NCBI GenBank assembly: GCA_964640655.1
Contig: CAZXFT010000029.1
Span: 1 to 30,139 of the forward strand
Source: BJGO01 sp964640655
GTDB taxonomy: Bacteria; Bacteroidota; Bacteroidia; Chitinophagales; UBA10324
Reading direction: 5' to 3'
Length of the DNA: 30,139 nt
Positions within the stretch are counted from its first letter, which is position 1. Each line of letters begins with the position of its first letter. The notes under the pieces were generated by a model. That model did no database searches and was not told the DNA's origin. It saw only the letters and a program-made list of their open reading frames with translations. Below are positions 1 through 8,700 of the stretch, piece by piece. The position numbers and the translations under genes were made by a program.

Positions 1-3000
1 CAGCAGGTACATACAATGTGACCTTAACATCAGCGGCAGGATGTGACTCCGTGGCAACACTGAACTTGTCTGTTAACAATGTGCTAACTTCTTCTCAATC
101 AATTACTCTTTGCTTTGGTCAATCATTTGTGATGCCGAATGGTACTACTGTAAATTCAGCAGGAACATATACGGCAACACTCACTTCATCAGCAGGTTGT
201 GATAGCATTATTACAATCATTATTAATATCTCACAACCTACGGCGCAAATAAGTGCTGTAAATACAGTTTGTGCATTAAATAATGGTTCGGTTAATATTA
301 TTGCAAATGGTAATGCGCCTTTCTCTTATCTGTGGAATAACAATGCAACAACTTCCTCTATTTCAAACTTATCAGCCGGTATATATTCGTTTACTGTTAG
401 TGATGTTAACAATTGTACAATAACTCAATTTGTTACAATAGCCTCATCAAGTACAGTTTCAATCAGCAGTACAGTAAACCAACCGGATTGCACACTAAAC
501 AACGGACAAATCAATACATCAGTAACAGGTGGTACTGCACCATACACTTACTTGTGGAGTAATAACGTAACCACATCTCAGTTAAACAACATGCCTGCAG
601 GTACCTACACGGTAACCGTTACAGATATCAACGGATGTTCGGCAACAGCATCATTTGTTTTAATATGCACATCACAACCTTGCACGTTAACACTAGGAAC
701 TGTCTTCCAGAATGTTACATGCTTTGCACAGTGTAATGGTTCTGCAACTGCCATACCTTCAAACGGTGCTTCACCATACTCATACTTATGGTCAAATGGA
801 CAAACTACAATAAGCTCAATAAATCTTTGCGCCGATAGCTATTCATTAACAGTAACAGATGCTAACCAATGTACATCAACTGCTTCTGTAATTATTTCAG
901 AACCTAATTCGATTACCGCAAATGCATCAATAGATCATGTTCAGTGTAATGGTTTTGATAACGGTAATGTGAGTATTACAGTTAGTGGTGGTCAGGTGCC
1001 TTATCAATACCAATGGTCAAATAATCAAACCACTTCAGCTATCTCTAACCTTGCTGCGGGTAATTATACAGTAACTGTAACCGACAATCTGGGTTGCACA
1101 GCTACACAAACGACCACAGTAAATCAGCCGGCACCGATACTCTTATTCCATAACACGTCACCGGATTATTGTGATCAACAAAATGGTTCTGCTTCTGTGA
1201 ACGTTACCGGTGGTGCACAACCATATTCTTGCATCTGGTCTAATAGTAGCACACAACAGGAATTAACCAATGTCGCTGCAGGTGTTTATATGATGACAGT
1301 AACCGATGCCAATGCTTGTCAGGCAGTTACACAATTAGTCGTACCTACTCAAGGTGCATTGCAAATCAACGCTACTGCATCACAAACATCTGTTTGTACA
1401 GGTGCAGCTACTAACCTGAATGCATCCGGAGCTGTGTCATATACTTGGATAGGTACAGGATTAAGTGCTCAAACAGGAAGTTCAATTTCAGTAATACCAA
1501 CTGTCAACTCAACCTACACGGTAACCGGTACTGATTTGAATGGATGCACTTCAACAACTACTGTTATTGTAAATATTTATGCACAACCACAAATAATAAT
1601 TAATGTGCCATCAAATGAAATATGTATTGGTTCATCAGTATACTTGAGTGCATCCGGTGCTAATACATACCAGTGGTTTAATGGTATTTCATTAATAGGA
1701 AACTCACCGAATATTTCTGTAAATCCACAAACAAACACGGTTTATTCACTGATAGGAACAGATGCTAATGGTTGCACCGCTCAAACACAAACACAAATCG
1801 TTGTAAATCCACTTCCTCAAATTCAGGCACAAACTTCAGCCAACAATTTATGTAGCGGCTCACAGGCAACACTCAGTGCAAACGGGGCATTTACATATAC
1901 TTGGTATCAGGGTAGTACACAAATTGGAAATGGTGATCAAATCGATGTTACACCATTAGTCAATACTACTTATACTGTAACCGGCACCGACATTAATGGT
2001 TGTACAGAAAGCGACACAATATCATTAATAGTTCAAAATCTGCCTAACATTTATGCAAATCAGATTTCTGCAATGTGTCAGGGACAGGTAGCTTCTATTC
2101 AGTTGCATGGTGCATCCTCATATACATGGTTGCCTAATACTCAAATCACACAAGTAAGCGACTCTGCATTCTTTGCATATCCTCAAACTTCAGTTACATA
2201 TACATTCACAGGTCAAACTCCTGCCGGATGTTCTTCAACTATTAGTGTTCCAGTTATAGTTCATCCAATGCCTGTGGTTACCGTTAACACACATTTGGTT
2301 ACCCTTTGTTTAGGTAATGAAGTTACTCTCAATGCTTCAGGTGCTTCATCATACACCTGGACAAGCAGTAATGGCACTAGCAATTCAAGTGGCTCTCAAA
2401 TAACAGTTTATCCTGTTATCAATACTACATACACAGTCATTGGAACTAATGGCGGTGGATGTACATCTTCCGATTCTGTTATTGTTCAAGTTGCCAATTC
2501 ACCTTCTGCGGCATTCAACCCATCAGCAGCTAATGGTTGCGAACCACTTCAGGTTCAATTTAAGAACAACAGTATCAATGCTTCAACTTATCAGTGGTTT
2601 ATCAATGGATCTCTGGTAAGTTCTCAGGAAGAATTCACGCAAACATTTGGTGCAGGTATTTATTCTGTTATGTTAATTGTTACAGGTCCTGGTGGATGTG
2701 CTGATACAATGTCACTCAATAACGCTGTAACTGTTTATCCTAAACCAAACGCCGAGTTCAATGTTACTCCGGGCTTCAATCAGTTTGTTGCTATTGATGA
2801 TGCTACATTCACATTTATTAACTTGAGCCAGGGAGCAACATCTTATCAATGGAACTTTGGAGATGGCAATACATCGTCTTCTGTGAATCCTACGCATAAG
2901 TATGAGGATGTGGGTTCATTCAGTGTATCATTAATAGCTACTTCATATCATGGTTGTAGAGACACTGCAATGCGCAACTACATAAACATTGTTGAGGATG

Positions 3001-3269
3001 GTGACGTGTTTATACCAAACTCATTTACTCCAAACGGTGATGGTATAAACGACTTCTTCAAAGTTTATGGAAAAGGAATTACCAAAGTGTATTATGTTAT
3101 CTATGATCGTTGGGGTGAAAAAGTCTACAATACCGATAACAACACACCTTGGGATGGTAACTTTAAGGGCAAACCAATGAACACCGCTGTTTTTGTTTAT
3201 TGGGCTACTGTAGAGTTTGAAACGGGTAAGAAAGGATTCTTCAAGGGAGATATTACTTTGCTCCGCTAA
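1..3269 (+). CDS. Giant SprB-repeat/PKD surface protein with gliding-motility (CHU_C) C-terminal domain, 5' partial
   Basis: C-terminal part of a very large secreted surface protein; the frame is open to the window edge, so the start lies outside and the GTG at 18 is only an internal codon. Visible modules in order: the end of a 52-codon repeat (the CAGCAGG-start block at 1 recurs at 157, with a GCDS motif each time); five SprB-like repeats of about 70 residues with the pattern Y-x-W-S/N-N...AG-x-Y-x-x-TVTD (about 237-1350); five Ig-like repeats of about 72 residues starting with a Cys and ending in a T-x-x-GC strand (about 1356-2490); two PKD-like domains (about 2500-2995, the second with WNFGDG); and a terminal domain with SFTPNGDGIND and YDRWGEKVY (3001-3266). 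That last domain is the T9SS type-B sorting signal of gliding/adhesion proteins. Expected to be exported by the T9SS and act in adhesion or motility; cargo function is inferred from family only. Confidence 0.93.
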   Translation, partial: AGTYNVTLTSAAGCDSVATLNLSVNNVLTSSQSITLCFGQSFVMPNGTTVNSAGTYTATLTSSAGCDSIITIIINISQPTAQISAVNTVCALNNGSVNIIANGNAPFSYLWNNNATTSSISNLSAGIYSFTVSDVNNCTITQFVTIASSSTVSISSTVNQPDCTLNNGQINTSVTGGTAPYTYLWSNNVTTSQLNNMPAGTYTVTVTDINGCSATASFVLICTSQPCTLTLGTVFQNVTCFAQCNGSATAIPSNGASPYSYLWSNGQTTISSINLCADSYSLTVTDANQCTSTASVIISEPNSITANASIDHVQCNGFDNGNVSITVSGGQVPYQYQWSNNQTTSAISNLAAGNYTVTVTDNLGCTATQTTTVNQPAPILLFHNTSPDYCDQQNGSASVNVTGGAQPYSCIWSNSSTQQELTNVAAGVYMMTVTDANACQAVTQLVVPTQGALQINATASQTSVCTGAATNLNASGAVSYTWIGTGLSAQTGSSISVIPTVNSTYTVTGTDLNGCTSTTTVIVNIYAQPQIIINVPSNEICIGSSVYLSASGANTYQWFNGISLIGNSPNISVNPQTNTVYSLIGTDANGCTAQTQTQIVVNPLPQIQAQTSANNLCSGSQATLSANGAFTYTWYQGSTQIGNGDQIDVTPLVNTTYTVTGTDINGCTESDTISLIVQNLPNIYANQISAMCQGQVASIQLHGASSYTWLPNTQITQVSDSAFFAYPQTSVTYTFTGQTPAGCSSTISVPVIVHPMPVVTVNTHLVTLCLGNEVTLNASGASSYTWTSSNGTSNSSGSQITVYPVINTTYTVIGTNGGGCTSSDSVIVQVANSPSAAFNPSAANGCEPLQVQFKNNSINASTYQWFINGSLVSSQEEFTQTFGAGIYSVMLIVTGPGGCADTMSLNNAVTVYPKPNAEFNVTPGFNQFVAIDDATFTFINLSQGATSYQWNFGDGNTSSSVNPTHKYEDVGSFSVSLIATSYHGCRDTAMRNYINIVEDGDVFIPNSFTPNGDGINDFFKVYGKGITKVYYVIYDRWGEKVYNTDNNTPWDGNFKGKPMNTAVFVYWATVEFETGKKGFFKGDITLLR

Positions 3270-3291
3270 GAATTACGGTACATTTGTTCAG

Positions 3292-3855
3292 ATGCCGGCA
3301 ATTGATATCGATTACCTGAAAGATTGGACATTGTTTCTAGATAGAGATGGAGTTCTGAATGTGAAAATAGATAACGACTATGTGAAGTCTATTCAGGAAT
3401 TTATATGGATTGAAAATGTTCCCAAGACTATAGCTGCTTTAAATAAAATTTTCCGACACATAATTATTGTAACCAATCAGCAAGGTGTTGGTAAAGGTTT
3501 AATGTCACAACAGGATTTGCAAAGCATTCATTATAAACTACAGGACGATGTCAGGAAAGCCGGTGGGAAAATTCATGCAATCTTTTTTGCACCGCAACTC
3601 TCTTCCGAAAATCACGCCGACCGAAAACCCGGTACCGGAATGCTTAATAAGGCAAAAATCTTATTTCCCGACATTGTTTTTGAAAAATCAATTATGGTTG
3701 GTGATTCCGTTTCTGATATGCTTATGGCAGATCGTGCGGGATTGAAAAAAGTATTCATTAGCAAATCCAGCGATAATACTTCTGCAGATTATACTTGTGC
3801 TTCACTTCCCGAATTTTATCGTAGCCTCATTGAGGGTCGATTGAAATTTTTATAA
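3292..3855 (+). CDS. HAD-IIIA family phosphatase, GmhB/histidinol-phosphatase-like
   Basis: 187-residue HAD-superfamily hydrolase, 22 nt after the stop of the giant surface protein. Visible HAD motifs: nucleophile/acid pair DRD at residues 17-19, motif II TNQQG at 61-65, Lys in RKP at 111-113, and motif IV GDSVSD with acidic residues at 138 and 142. This pattern is that of D-glycero-D-manno-heptose-1,7-bisphosphate phosphatase and related histidinol phosphatases. The usual GmhB zinc loop (CPH...C-x-C before RKP) is not present: the matching stretch at residues 100-110 has no Cys. Substrate is therefore uncertain. The ATG at 3292 is chosen because the longer frame from 3217 lies inside the upstream gene and does not look like a HAD N-terminus. 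Confidence 0.85.
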   Translation: MPAIDIDYLKDWTLFLDRDGVLNVKIDNDYVKSIQEFIWIENVPKTIAALNKIFRHIIIVTNQQGVGKGLMSQQDLQSIHYKLQDDVRKAGGKIHAIFFAPQLSSENHADRKPGTGMLNKAKILFPDIVFEKSIMVGDSVSDMLMADRAGLKKVFISKSSDNTSADYTCASLPEFYRSLIEGRLKFL

Positions 3856-3924
3856 CACAGCGTTTGGAACTTTCTTGCTAACCTTGCGTTAGCATTTCAT
3901 CACAAAAAAATAACACAAAATATT

Positions 3925-4242
3925 ATGGCAACTCAAATCACAGATGCAAACTTCAATGATCTCGTAACTAAAGAAAACACAGTAGCAATGGTGGATTTCT
4001 GGGCAGAATGGTGTGGCCCATGCCGCATGATAGGTCCTTCAGTTGAAGAACTATCTAAAGAGTACGAAGGCAAGGCAGTTATTGGCAAATTAAATGTTGA
4101 CGATAACCCTAATGTTGCTTCATCATTTGGTATTCGTAGCATCCCAACTATTCTTTTCTTTAAGGATGGTAAACAAGTTGATAAACAGGTAGGTGTCGTT
4201 CCAAAATCAGAACTTGAACGTAAACTAAAAGCGCTACTCTAA
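3925..4242 (+). CDS. trxA: Thioredoxin
   Basis: 105-residue cytoplasmic thioredoxin of normal length, with the redox-active site WCGPC (Cys30, Cys33), the preceding DFWAEW strand and the cis-proline in SIPT (Pro74). It reduces protein disulfides with electrons from thioredoxin reductase. There is no signal peptide, which sets it apart from the TlpA/ResA thioredoxins common in this phylum. It stands between the HAD gene (69-nt gap holding a TAACCTTG element at 3879 that could be a weak -7 box) and a very strong terminator at 4265-4308, so it may be a short or single-gene transcript. More than one thioredoxin is common in Bacteroidota, so the symbol marks the family rather than strict orthology. 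Confidence 0.95.
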   Translation: MATQITDANFNDLVTKENTVAMVDFWAEWCGPCRMIGPSVEELSKEYEGKAVIGKLNVDDNPNVASSFGIRSIPTILFFKDGKQVDKQVGVVPKSELERKLKALL

Positions 4243-4264
4243 AAAGTAAACCTTTCAATTTTTT

Positions 4265-4308
4265 GCGGAACGGAAAATTATTCACTTAATTTTCCGTTCC
4301 GCTTTTTT
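4265..4308 (+). terminator. Strong intrinsic terminator after trxA
   Basis: A perfect 16-bp stem (4265-4280 with 4287-4302), 6-nt loop and a run of six T. The stem starts with GCGGAACGG. It ends only 2 nt before the start codon of the next gene (4311). Confidence 0.93.
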
Positions 4309-4310
4309 AT

Positions 4311-5261
4311 ATGAACCCTCAGCAACTCATACAGGCTCACCGAACAACTGATGTTAAAAATATTGAATTGATTGCGGCACAGGTTGTTGAAGGCTTTATT
4401 ATCGGATTGCATAAAAGTCCTTTTCATGGATTCTCCATAGAGTTTGCAGAACACAGATTATATAATACCGGAGAAAGTATCCGAAACATAGATTGGAAAG
4501 TATTTGCACGTAGTGAAAAGCTATTTGTAAAAAAGTATGAAGAAGAAACCAACCTGCGCTCTGAGATTATCATAGATATTTCCTCCTCTATGTATTACCC
4601 TGCAGATAAGGAATGCGCCGAAAGAAAAATTTACAATAAAATTCAATTTGCCTCTATAGCCGCTGCAGCACTTATTAATCTGTTGAAAAAGCAACGCGAT
4701 GCTTTTGCACTGAGTTTATTCAACAATAAACTTATGCGCCACACAGAATGTCGTTCCACCACTACACATCAGCAATTAATATATAGTTATTTACATGAGG
4801 CACTTTCCACTCATCCGCAACAAAATCAAACTGCGGCATCTGAAGTACTTCATCTCATTGCCGAAAAAATTCACAAACGCTCATTAGTCATCATCTTCAG
4901 CGACATGATGGATCAGGTAGTCTATGCACAACAATCTCCCGATGCCCTGTTCGATGCTCTTAAACATCTAAAACACAATAAGCATGAAGTAATACTATTT
5001 CATATTTATGATGGCAAATCAGAAATGGATTTTGATTTTGAAAACAGGCCTTATAAATTCATAGACCTGGAAAGTGGCACCACGCTCAAGTTAAATCCTA
5101 TTGAAGTAAAACAAGTGTATAAGGAGAAGATGAATGCCTATAAAAAGTTACTCAACGATAAATGCCATCAGTATAACATCAGCATAGTAGAAGCAGATAT
5201 TAATAAAGGCTTTGAACAAATATTATTGCCTTATTTGATTAAACGTTCTAAACTCATATAA
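4311..5261 (+). CDS. DUF58 domain protein (von Willebrand A-like)
   Basis: 316 residues. A DUF58 protein with the family signature around residues 48-66 (HRLYN-x-GE...RNIDWKVFAR) and a vWA-like fold carrying a MIDAS motif D-I-S-S-S (Asp89, Ser91, Ser93) plus a later FSDMMD strand. DUF58 proteins usually accompany MoxR-type AAA+ ATPases and membrane vWA proteins; no MoxR gene is next to it here, so the partner must lie elsewhere. No signal peptide or membrane helix is seen, so it is probably cytoplasmic. The start at 4311 fits the family N-terminus, but it sits directly behind the trxA terminator, leaving no room for a normal leader unless transcripts read through. Its stop overlaps the ispE start by one base (TAATG), which suggests translational coupling. 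Exact role unknown. Confidence 0.88.
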   Translation: MNPQQLIQAHRTTDVKNIELIAAQVVEGFIIGLHKSPFHGFSIEFAEHRLYNTGESIRNIDWKVFARSEKLFVKKYEEETNLRSEIIIDISSSMYYPADKECAERKIYNKIQFASIAAAALINLLKKQRDAFALSLFNNKLMRHTECRSTTTHQQLIYSYLHEALSTHPQQNQTAASEVLHLIAEKIHKRSLVIIFSDMMDQVVYAQQSPDALFDALKHLKHNKHEVILFHIYDGKSEMDFDFENRPYKFIDLESGTTLKLNPIEVKQVYKEKMNAYKKLLNDKCHQYNISIVEADINKGFEQILLPYLIKRSKLI

Positions 5262-6094
5262 TGCTCAGACTCTCCGGTTGTAAGATAAATCTTGGATTGT
5301 CGGTTATTGGTAAAAGGGTAGATGGCTTCCATAATATAGAATCAGTATTTTATCCTGTACCCTGGAACGATGTCATTGAGCTAATTCCCGCCGATAAAAA
5401 TGATTTAACAAACTACGGACTTTCAATACCAGGAAATACAGAAGATAATTTTTGCAACAAGGTATATCAATTACTTTCGCGTGACTTTGATTTAAAACCG
5501 GTTCGTTGGGTTTTGTTAAAAAATATTCCTACAGGTGCCGGACTTGGCGGCGGCTCCGCCAATGCTGCAACTGCATTACTATTATTAAACGATCGTTTCA
5601 ATTTAAAATTAACTCATGATCAGTTAATTCATTATGCTTCACAAATTGGTAGTGATTGCGCTTTTTTCCTTAAAAACAAACCACAGTTTGCTTCTAGCAG
5701 GGGAGAGCAATTAGAGGAACTAGATTTATCATTGAAAAACTATTTCATACTAATTGTTAATCCGGGAATTCATATTAATACTGCCTGGGCATATCATGCC
5801 TTGGCAGAAAGTAAAAGCTATAGTCAATCAGGTGTTGTCCGTTCAGCTATAAACGAACCATTTTCAAAATGGAGAGAATTGTTATTTAATGATTTTGAAA
5901 GAGTAGTATTTCCAAAACATCCTGAAATAGCACTAATAAAAGAGCGTATGTATGAGTCTGGAGCGATATTTTCAAATTTGAGTGGCTCGGGCTCATCGGT
6001 ATTTGGAATCTTCCTCAACGAACTTAATTCCGCTTCAATTAAAAACTTGATTACTGAACCACACTATTTGTACTTTTACTCAAAGCTGCACTAA
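5261..6094 (+). CDS. ispE: 4-diphosphocytidyl-2-C-methyl-D-erythritol kinase
   Basis: 277-residue GHMP kinase that phosphorylates CDP-methylerythritol at the 2-hydroxyl in the MEP (non-mevalonate) isoprenoid pathway, in the cytoplasm. The sequence shows the N-terminal K-I-N-LGL motif (Lys8), a substrate loop DGFHNIESVF, the glycine-rich ATP loop PTGAGLGGGSANAA (residues 90-103), the catalytic region GSDCAFFL (Asp132) and a C-terminal SGSGSSVFG loop. Length is usual for IspE. Its ATG shares one base with the stop of the DUF58 gene, so the two are co-translated or at least co-transcribed; no other MEP gene is in the window. Confidence 0.95.
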   Translation: MLRLSGCKINLGLSVIGKRVDGFHNIESVFYPVPWNDVIELIPADKNDLTNYGLSIPGNTEDNFCNKVYQLLSRDFDLKPVRWVLLKNIPTGAGLGGGSANAATALLLLNDRFNLKLTHDQLIHYASQIGSDCAFFLKNKPQFASSRGEQLEELDLSLKNYFILIVNPGIHINTAWAYHALAESKSYSQSGVVRSAINEPFSKWRELLFNDFERVVFPKHPEIALIKERMYESGAIFSNLSGSGSSVFGIFLNELNSASIKNLITEPHYLYFYSKLH

Positions 6095-6206
6095 GTACTC
6101 ACATAAATGTTAACAGTTTTATATTTAGATAGGTGCTTTTATGTAGTTTCGTCGAATAAATACACCAAAAAAGCTAACATTACACCTTTAATTCCGTAAT
6201 TAGCGT

Positions 6207-7271
6207 ATGTTTATGCAGATGATTAAACGATTACTTCGATTACCTTTGCTAATGGTCATGTTTATGACCATTTCTGCACAAGCTCAGGACTTGCACTTTT
6301 CACAATATTATATGTCACCATTAACCCTAAATCCTGCAATGACCGGATTGTTTAATGGCAACTATCGTTTTACAGGGAATTACCGCAACCAGTGGCAAAG
6401 CGTAATGCCAACTGTTCCTTTCAGAACTTTCGCCGGTTCAGTTGATTTATCTGGCAAATCAGGAACATATAATAGAGTAGGAGGTGGTATTCACCTATTT
6501 TCAGACCAGGCTGGTTCCTTAAATCTTTCAAAAACTCAGGTAGCAGGTTCTGTTGCCTATCTTCTTGCACTTTCTAGAAACCGAGATTATTACCTTGCAG
6601 CAGGTATTCAGGCTGCAATTAACCAGTCGTCATTTAATTATCTGAAAATGACAACTGGAAATCAATGGAATGGTAATGCCTTTGAAGCAACTGCATCAAC
6701 AGGTGAATTCTTTGATGGTCGCACAAAGTCATATGCTGATGCCAATGTGGGAATAATGTGGTATCATATTTCCAACATTAGAAACTTCCAGTACATTGGT
6801 GGCTCGGTGTTCCATGTCAATAGACCAAATATTTCATTAGTTCCAAACAGTGTTGACAGACTTTATACTAAATATACTATACACGCAGGTGCAGGATTTA
6901 AAGTTAAGCCAAGATTTGACCTTAATCCATACTTATTAGGTATGATTCAAGGGCCTGCTTTTGAGTTAACAAGTGGTATTTTAGGGAAATTTATTCTTGA
7001 CGAGCGTAAAACGACCGCTTTTGGAGGTACTGCATTTTACATTGGCCCCTTTTATCGCATAGTTGGTGATAATGAAACCGATATTGGCAGTGACGCATTA
7101 ATTATTGCCACAAAACTCGATATTGACTCCTTTACTTTTGGTCTCAGTTATGATGTTAACCTTTCCGGATTAGTGCCTGCAAGTTCGGGTCGTGGTGGTC
7201 CTGAAATTGCTTTTCAGTATGTAGGAGCATTTAAAAGCAAGCCAAGCAAGACTTTCTGTCCTAAGTTCTAA
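6207..7271 (+). CDS. PorP/SprF family type IX secretion system outer-membrane protein
   Basis: 354 residues, with a hydrophobic signal peptide ending near SAQAQ and the characteristic mature start DLHFSQYYMSPLTLNPAMTG of PorP/SprF proteins. The rest alternates short beta-strand-like segments, fitting an outer-membrane beta-barrel. PorP/SprF homologues work with T9SS cargo carrying type-B C-terminal domains, anchoring or exporting them; SprF is needed for SprB secretion in Flavobacterium. The giant CHU_C protein at the window start is a plausible partner, though five genes or sites lie between them. Start choice: the ATG at 6207 gives MFMQM before the signal peptide, and the ATG at 6219 (MIKRLLRL) gives a more typical n-region; the longer form is listed. 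A TAGTTTCG box at 6144-6151 is a possible -7 element. Confidence 0.92.
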   Translation: MFMQMIKRLLRLPLLMVMFMTISAQAQDLHFSQYYMSPLTLNPAMTGLFNGNYRFTGNYRNQWQSVMPTVPFRTFAGSVDLSGKSGTYNRVGGGIHLFSDQAGSLNLSKTQVAGSVAYLLALSRNRDYYLAAGIQAAINQSSFNYLKMTTGNQWNGNAFEATASTGEFFDGRTKSYADANVGIMWYHISNIRNFQYIGGSVFHVNRPNISLVPNSVDRLYTKYTIHAGAGFKVKPRFDLNPYLLGMIQGPAFELTSGILGKFILDERKTTAFGGTAFYIGPFYRIVGDNETDIGSDALIIATKLDIDSFTFGLSYDVNLSGLVPASSGRGGPEIAFQYVGAFKSKPSKTFCPKF

Positions 7272-7286
7272 TAGCATGACTTGATT

Positions 7287-7313
7287 TGGGCAATATATTG
7301 AATTGCTCATTTT
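7287..7313 (+). terminator. Weak terminator candidate after the PorP/SprF gene
   Basis: An 8-bp stem with one G-T pair (7287-7294 with 7302-7309), 7-nt loop and four T. Short and AT-rich at the loop side, so only moderately supported; its place between unrelated genes and before the rplA promoter is suitable. Confidence 0.4.
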
Positions 7314-7344
7314 CAAGAATTATCCTAATAATTTGTAGCAATAG

Positions 7345-7374
7345 TTTTTCTTTTCAAAAATTCTATTACTTTTG
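7345..7374 (+). promoter_or_regulatory. Bacteroidetes-type promoter of rplA-rplJ-rplL-rpoB
   Basis: A perfect -7 box TACTTTTG (7367-7374; consensus TAnnTTTG) with a T-rich TTTT at the -33 position, 18 nt upstream. Transcription would start near 7380, giving a leader of about 45 nt before the GTG start of rplA. Confidence 0.7.
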
Positions 7375-7427
7375 CGTTCCCTTTTTAGAAAGGTAGGTTA
7401 ACAATTCAAAAATAACCGCTCAAAAAC

Positions 7428-8117
7428 GTGAAACTAACTAAGAAAAGAAAAGCCGTTCAGGCAAAAGTGAAGCCTGACCACGCCTATGCATTAGGCGATG
7501 CAGCAGGATTGGTAAAAGAAGTAAATCTGACCAAATTCGATGCTTCTGTTGATTTACATATTCGTTTAAACATAGATCCCCGCAAAGCTGACCAAGCTAT
7601 TCGTGGAACTGTAGCCTTACCTCACGGTACGGGTAAAACAAAGCGCGTTCTGGTGCTTTGTCCGCCTGAAAAGGAGTCAGAGGCACAAAATGCCGGAGCA
7701 GATTACTTTGGTCTCGCTGAATTTGTAGAAAAGATTGAAAAAGGATGGACGGACGTTGATGTAATTATTGCGACTCCTTCTGTGATGCCTAAAATAGCTA
7801 AGCTTGGTAAAATACTTGGTCCGCGCAACTTGATGCCTAATCCTAAATCAGGAACGGTAACTGAAAGTGTTGCAGATGCCGTAAAAGAAGTTAAAGGTGG
7901 TAAAATATCTTTCCGTGTTGATAAGCAAGGTATCATTCACTCTTCTATTGGTCGTGTTTCTTTTTCAAAAGAAAAACTTCACGAAAATGCTTTAGAACTT
8001 CTTCACACAGTTATTAAGATGAAGCCTTCTTCAGCAAAAGGAACGTACATTAAGAGTGTATGTCTGGCCTCTACTATGAGCCCCGGAATATTAATAGACA
8101 CTAAATCATTCAGCTAA
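7428..8117 (+). CDS. rplA: 50S ribosomal protein L1
   Basis: 229 residues, full length. L1 forms the mobile L1 stalk at the ribosomal E site and is a translational repressor of its own operon in many bacteria. Family landmarks: N-terminal KLTKKRKA, the GTGK block, KLGKILGPRNLMPNPKSGT (about residues 124-142) and a C-terminal GTYIKSVCLASTMSPG. It starts with GTG at 7428; an in-frame TAA at 7413 excludes a longer form. Normally rplK (L11) lies directly upstream, and usually nusG and secE before it, but here the upstream neighbour is the PorP/SprF gene and rplA has its own promoter. Confidence 0.97.
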   Translation: MKLTKKRKAVQAKVKPDHAYALGDAAGLVKEVNLTKFDASVDLHIRLNIDPRKADQAIRGTVALPHGTGKTKRVLVLCPPEKESEAQNAGADYFGLAEFVEKIEKGWTDVDVIIATPSVMPKIAKLGKILGPRNLMPNPKSGTVTESVADAVKEVKGGKISFRVDKQGIIHSSIGRVSFSKEKLHENALELLHTVIKMKPSSAKGTYIKSVCLASTMSPGILIDTKSFS

Positions 8118-8140
8118 TCATTTAAACGGGACTTACGAAA

Positions 8141-8662
8141 ATGAACAAAGCAGATAAGAAAACAGAAATAGATGCGCTGACTGAGAAGTTTGCATCAGCC
8201 AGTAATTTTTATATTACAGACCCCTCAGCATTAACTGTTGAGAATACGAACAAACTCCGTCGTGCTTGTTTCAAGGCTGGCGTAGAAATGCGTGTAGCAA
8301 AAAATACATTGCTTCGTATTGCTTTACAAAACAACAATAAACTAACTCCTGAGTTAGAAGCAGCCCTTCATGGACCAACCGCTGTATTATTTAGCGATGC
8401 TTCCAATATCCCTGCAAAAGTGATAAAAGAGTTCAGAAAGACCGGTGAAAAACCTCAACTTAAGGCAGCTTGGATCGATGCAGCCGTTTACGTGGGGGAT
8501 AATCAATTAGATGCTTTAGCTTCACTTAAATCTAAGAACGAGCTTATAGGCGATATCATAGGCTTGTTGCAGTCACCTGCTAAGAACCTTATTGGCGCTC
8601 TTCAGTCAGGTGGTCAAAAACTTAGTGGTATACTAAAAACATTAGAAGACAAAAAACAATAA
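8141..8662 (+). CDS. rplJ: 50S ribosomal protein L10
   Basis: 173 residues. L10 is the base of the ribosomal stalk and binds dimers of L7/L12 through its C-terminal helix (GILKTLEDKK at the end). Family features include the N-terminal helix KTEIDALTEKF, VAKNTLLRIAL and the GPTAVLF strand. The gap after rplA is only 23 nt, too short for the structured L10 leader known from other phyla, so autoregulation would have to act elsewhere. In line with rplL 38 nt downstream. Confidence 0.97.
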   Translation: MNKADKKTEIDALTEKFASASNFYITDPSALTVENTNKLRRACFKAGVEMRVAKNTLLRIALQNNNKLTPELEAALHGPTAVLFSDASNIPAKVIKEFRKTGEKPQLKAAWIDAAVYVGDNQLDALASLKSKNELIGDIIGLLQSPAKNLIGALQSGGQKLSGILKTLEDKKQ

Positions 8663-8700
8663 CTATTAAACAATTCAATAAACAATAAAAATCACAAACA

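Noticed and set aside
3217..3291. Longer HAD protein starting inside the giant surface gene
   Set aside because: The extra 25 residues are a shadow of the CHU_C domain region and do not resemble a HAD N-terminus.
3863..3887. Promoter before trxA
   Set aside because: TAACCTTG is one mismatch from a -7 box, but the only TTTG nearby is 12 nt away, too close for a -33 element.
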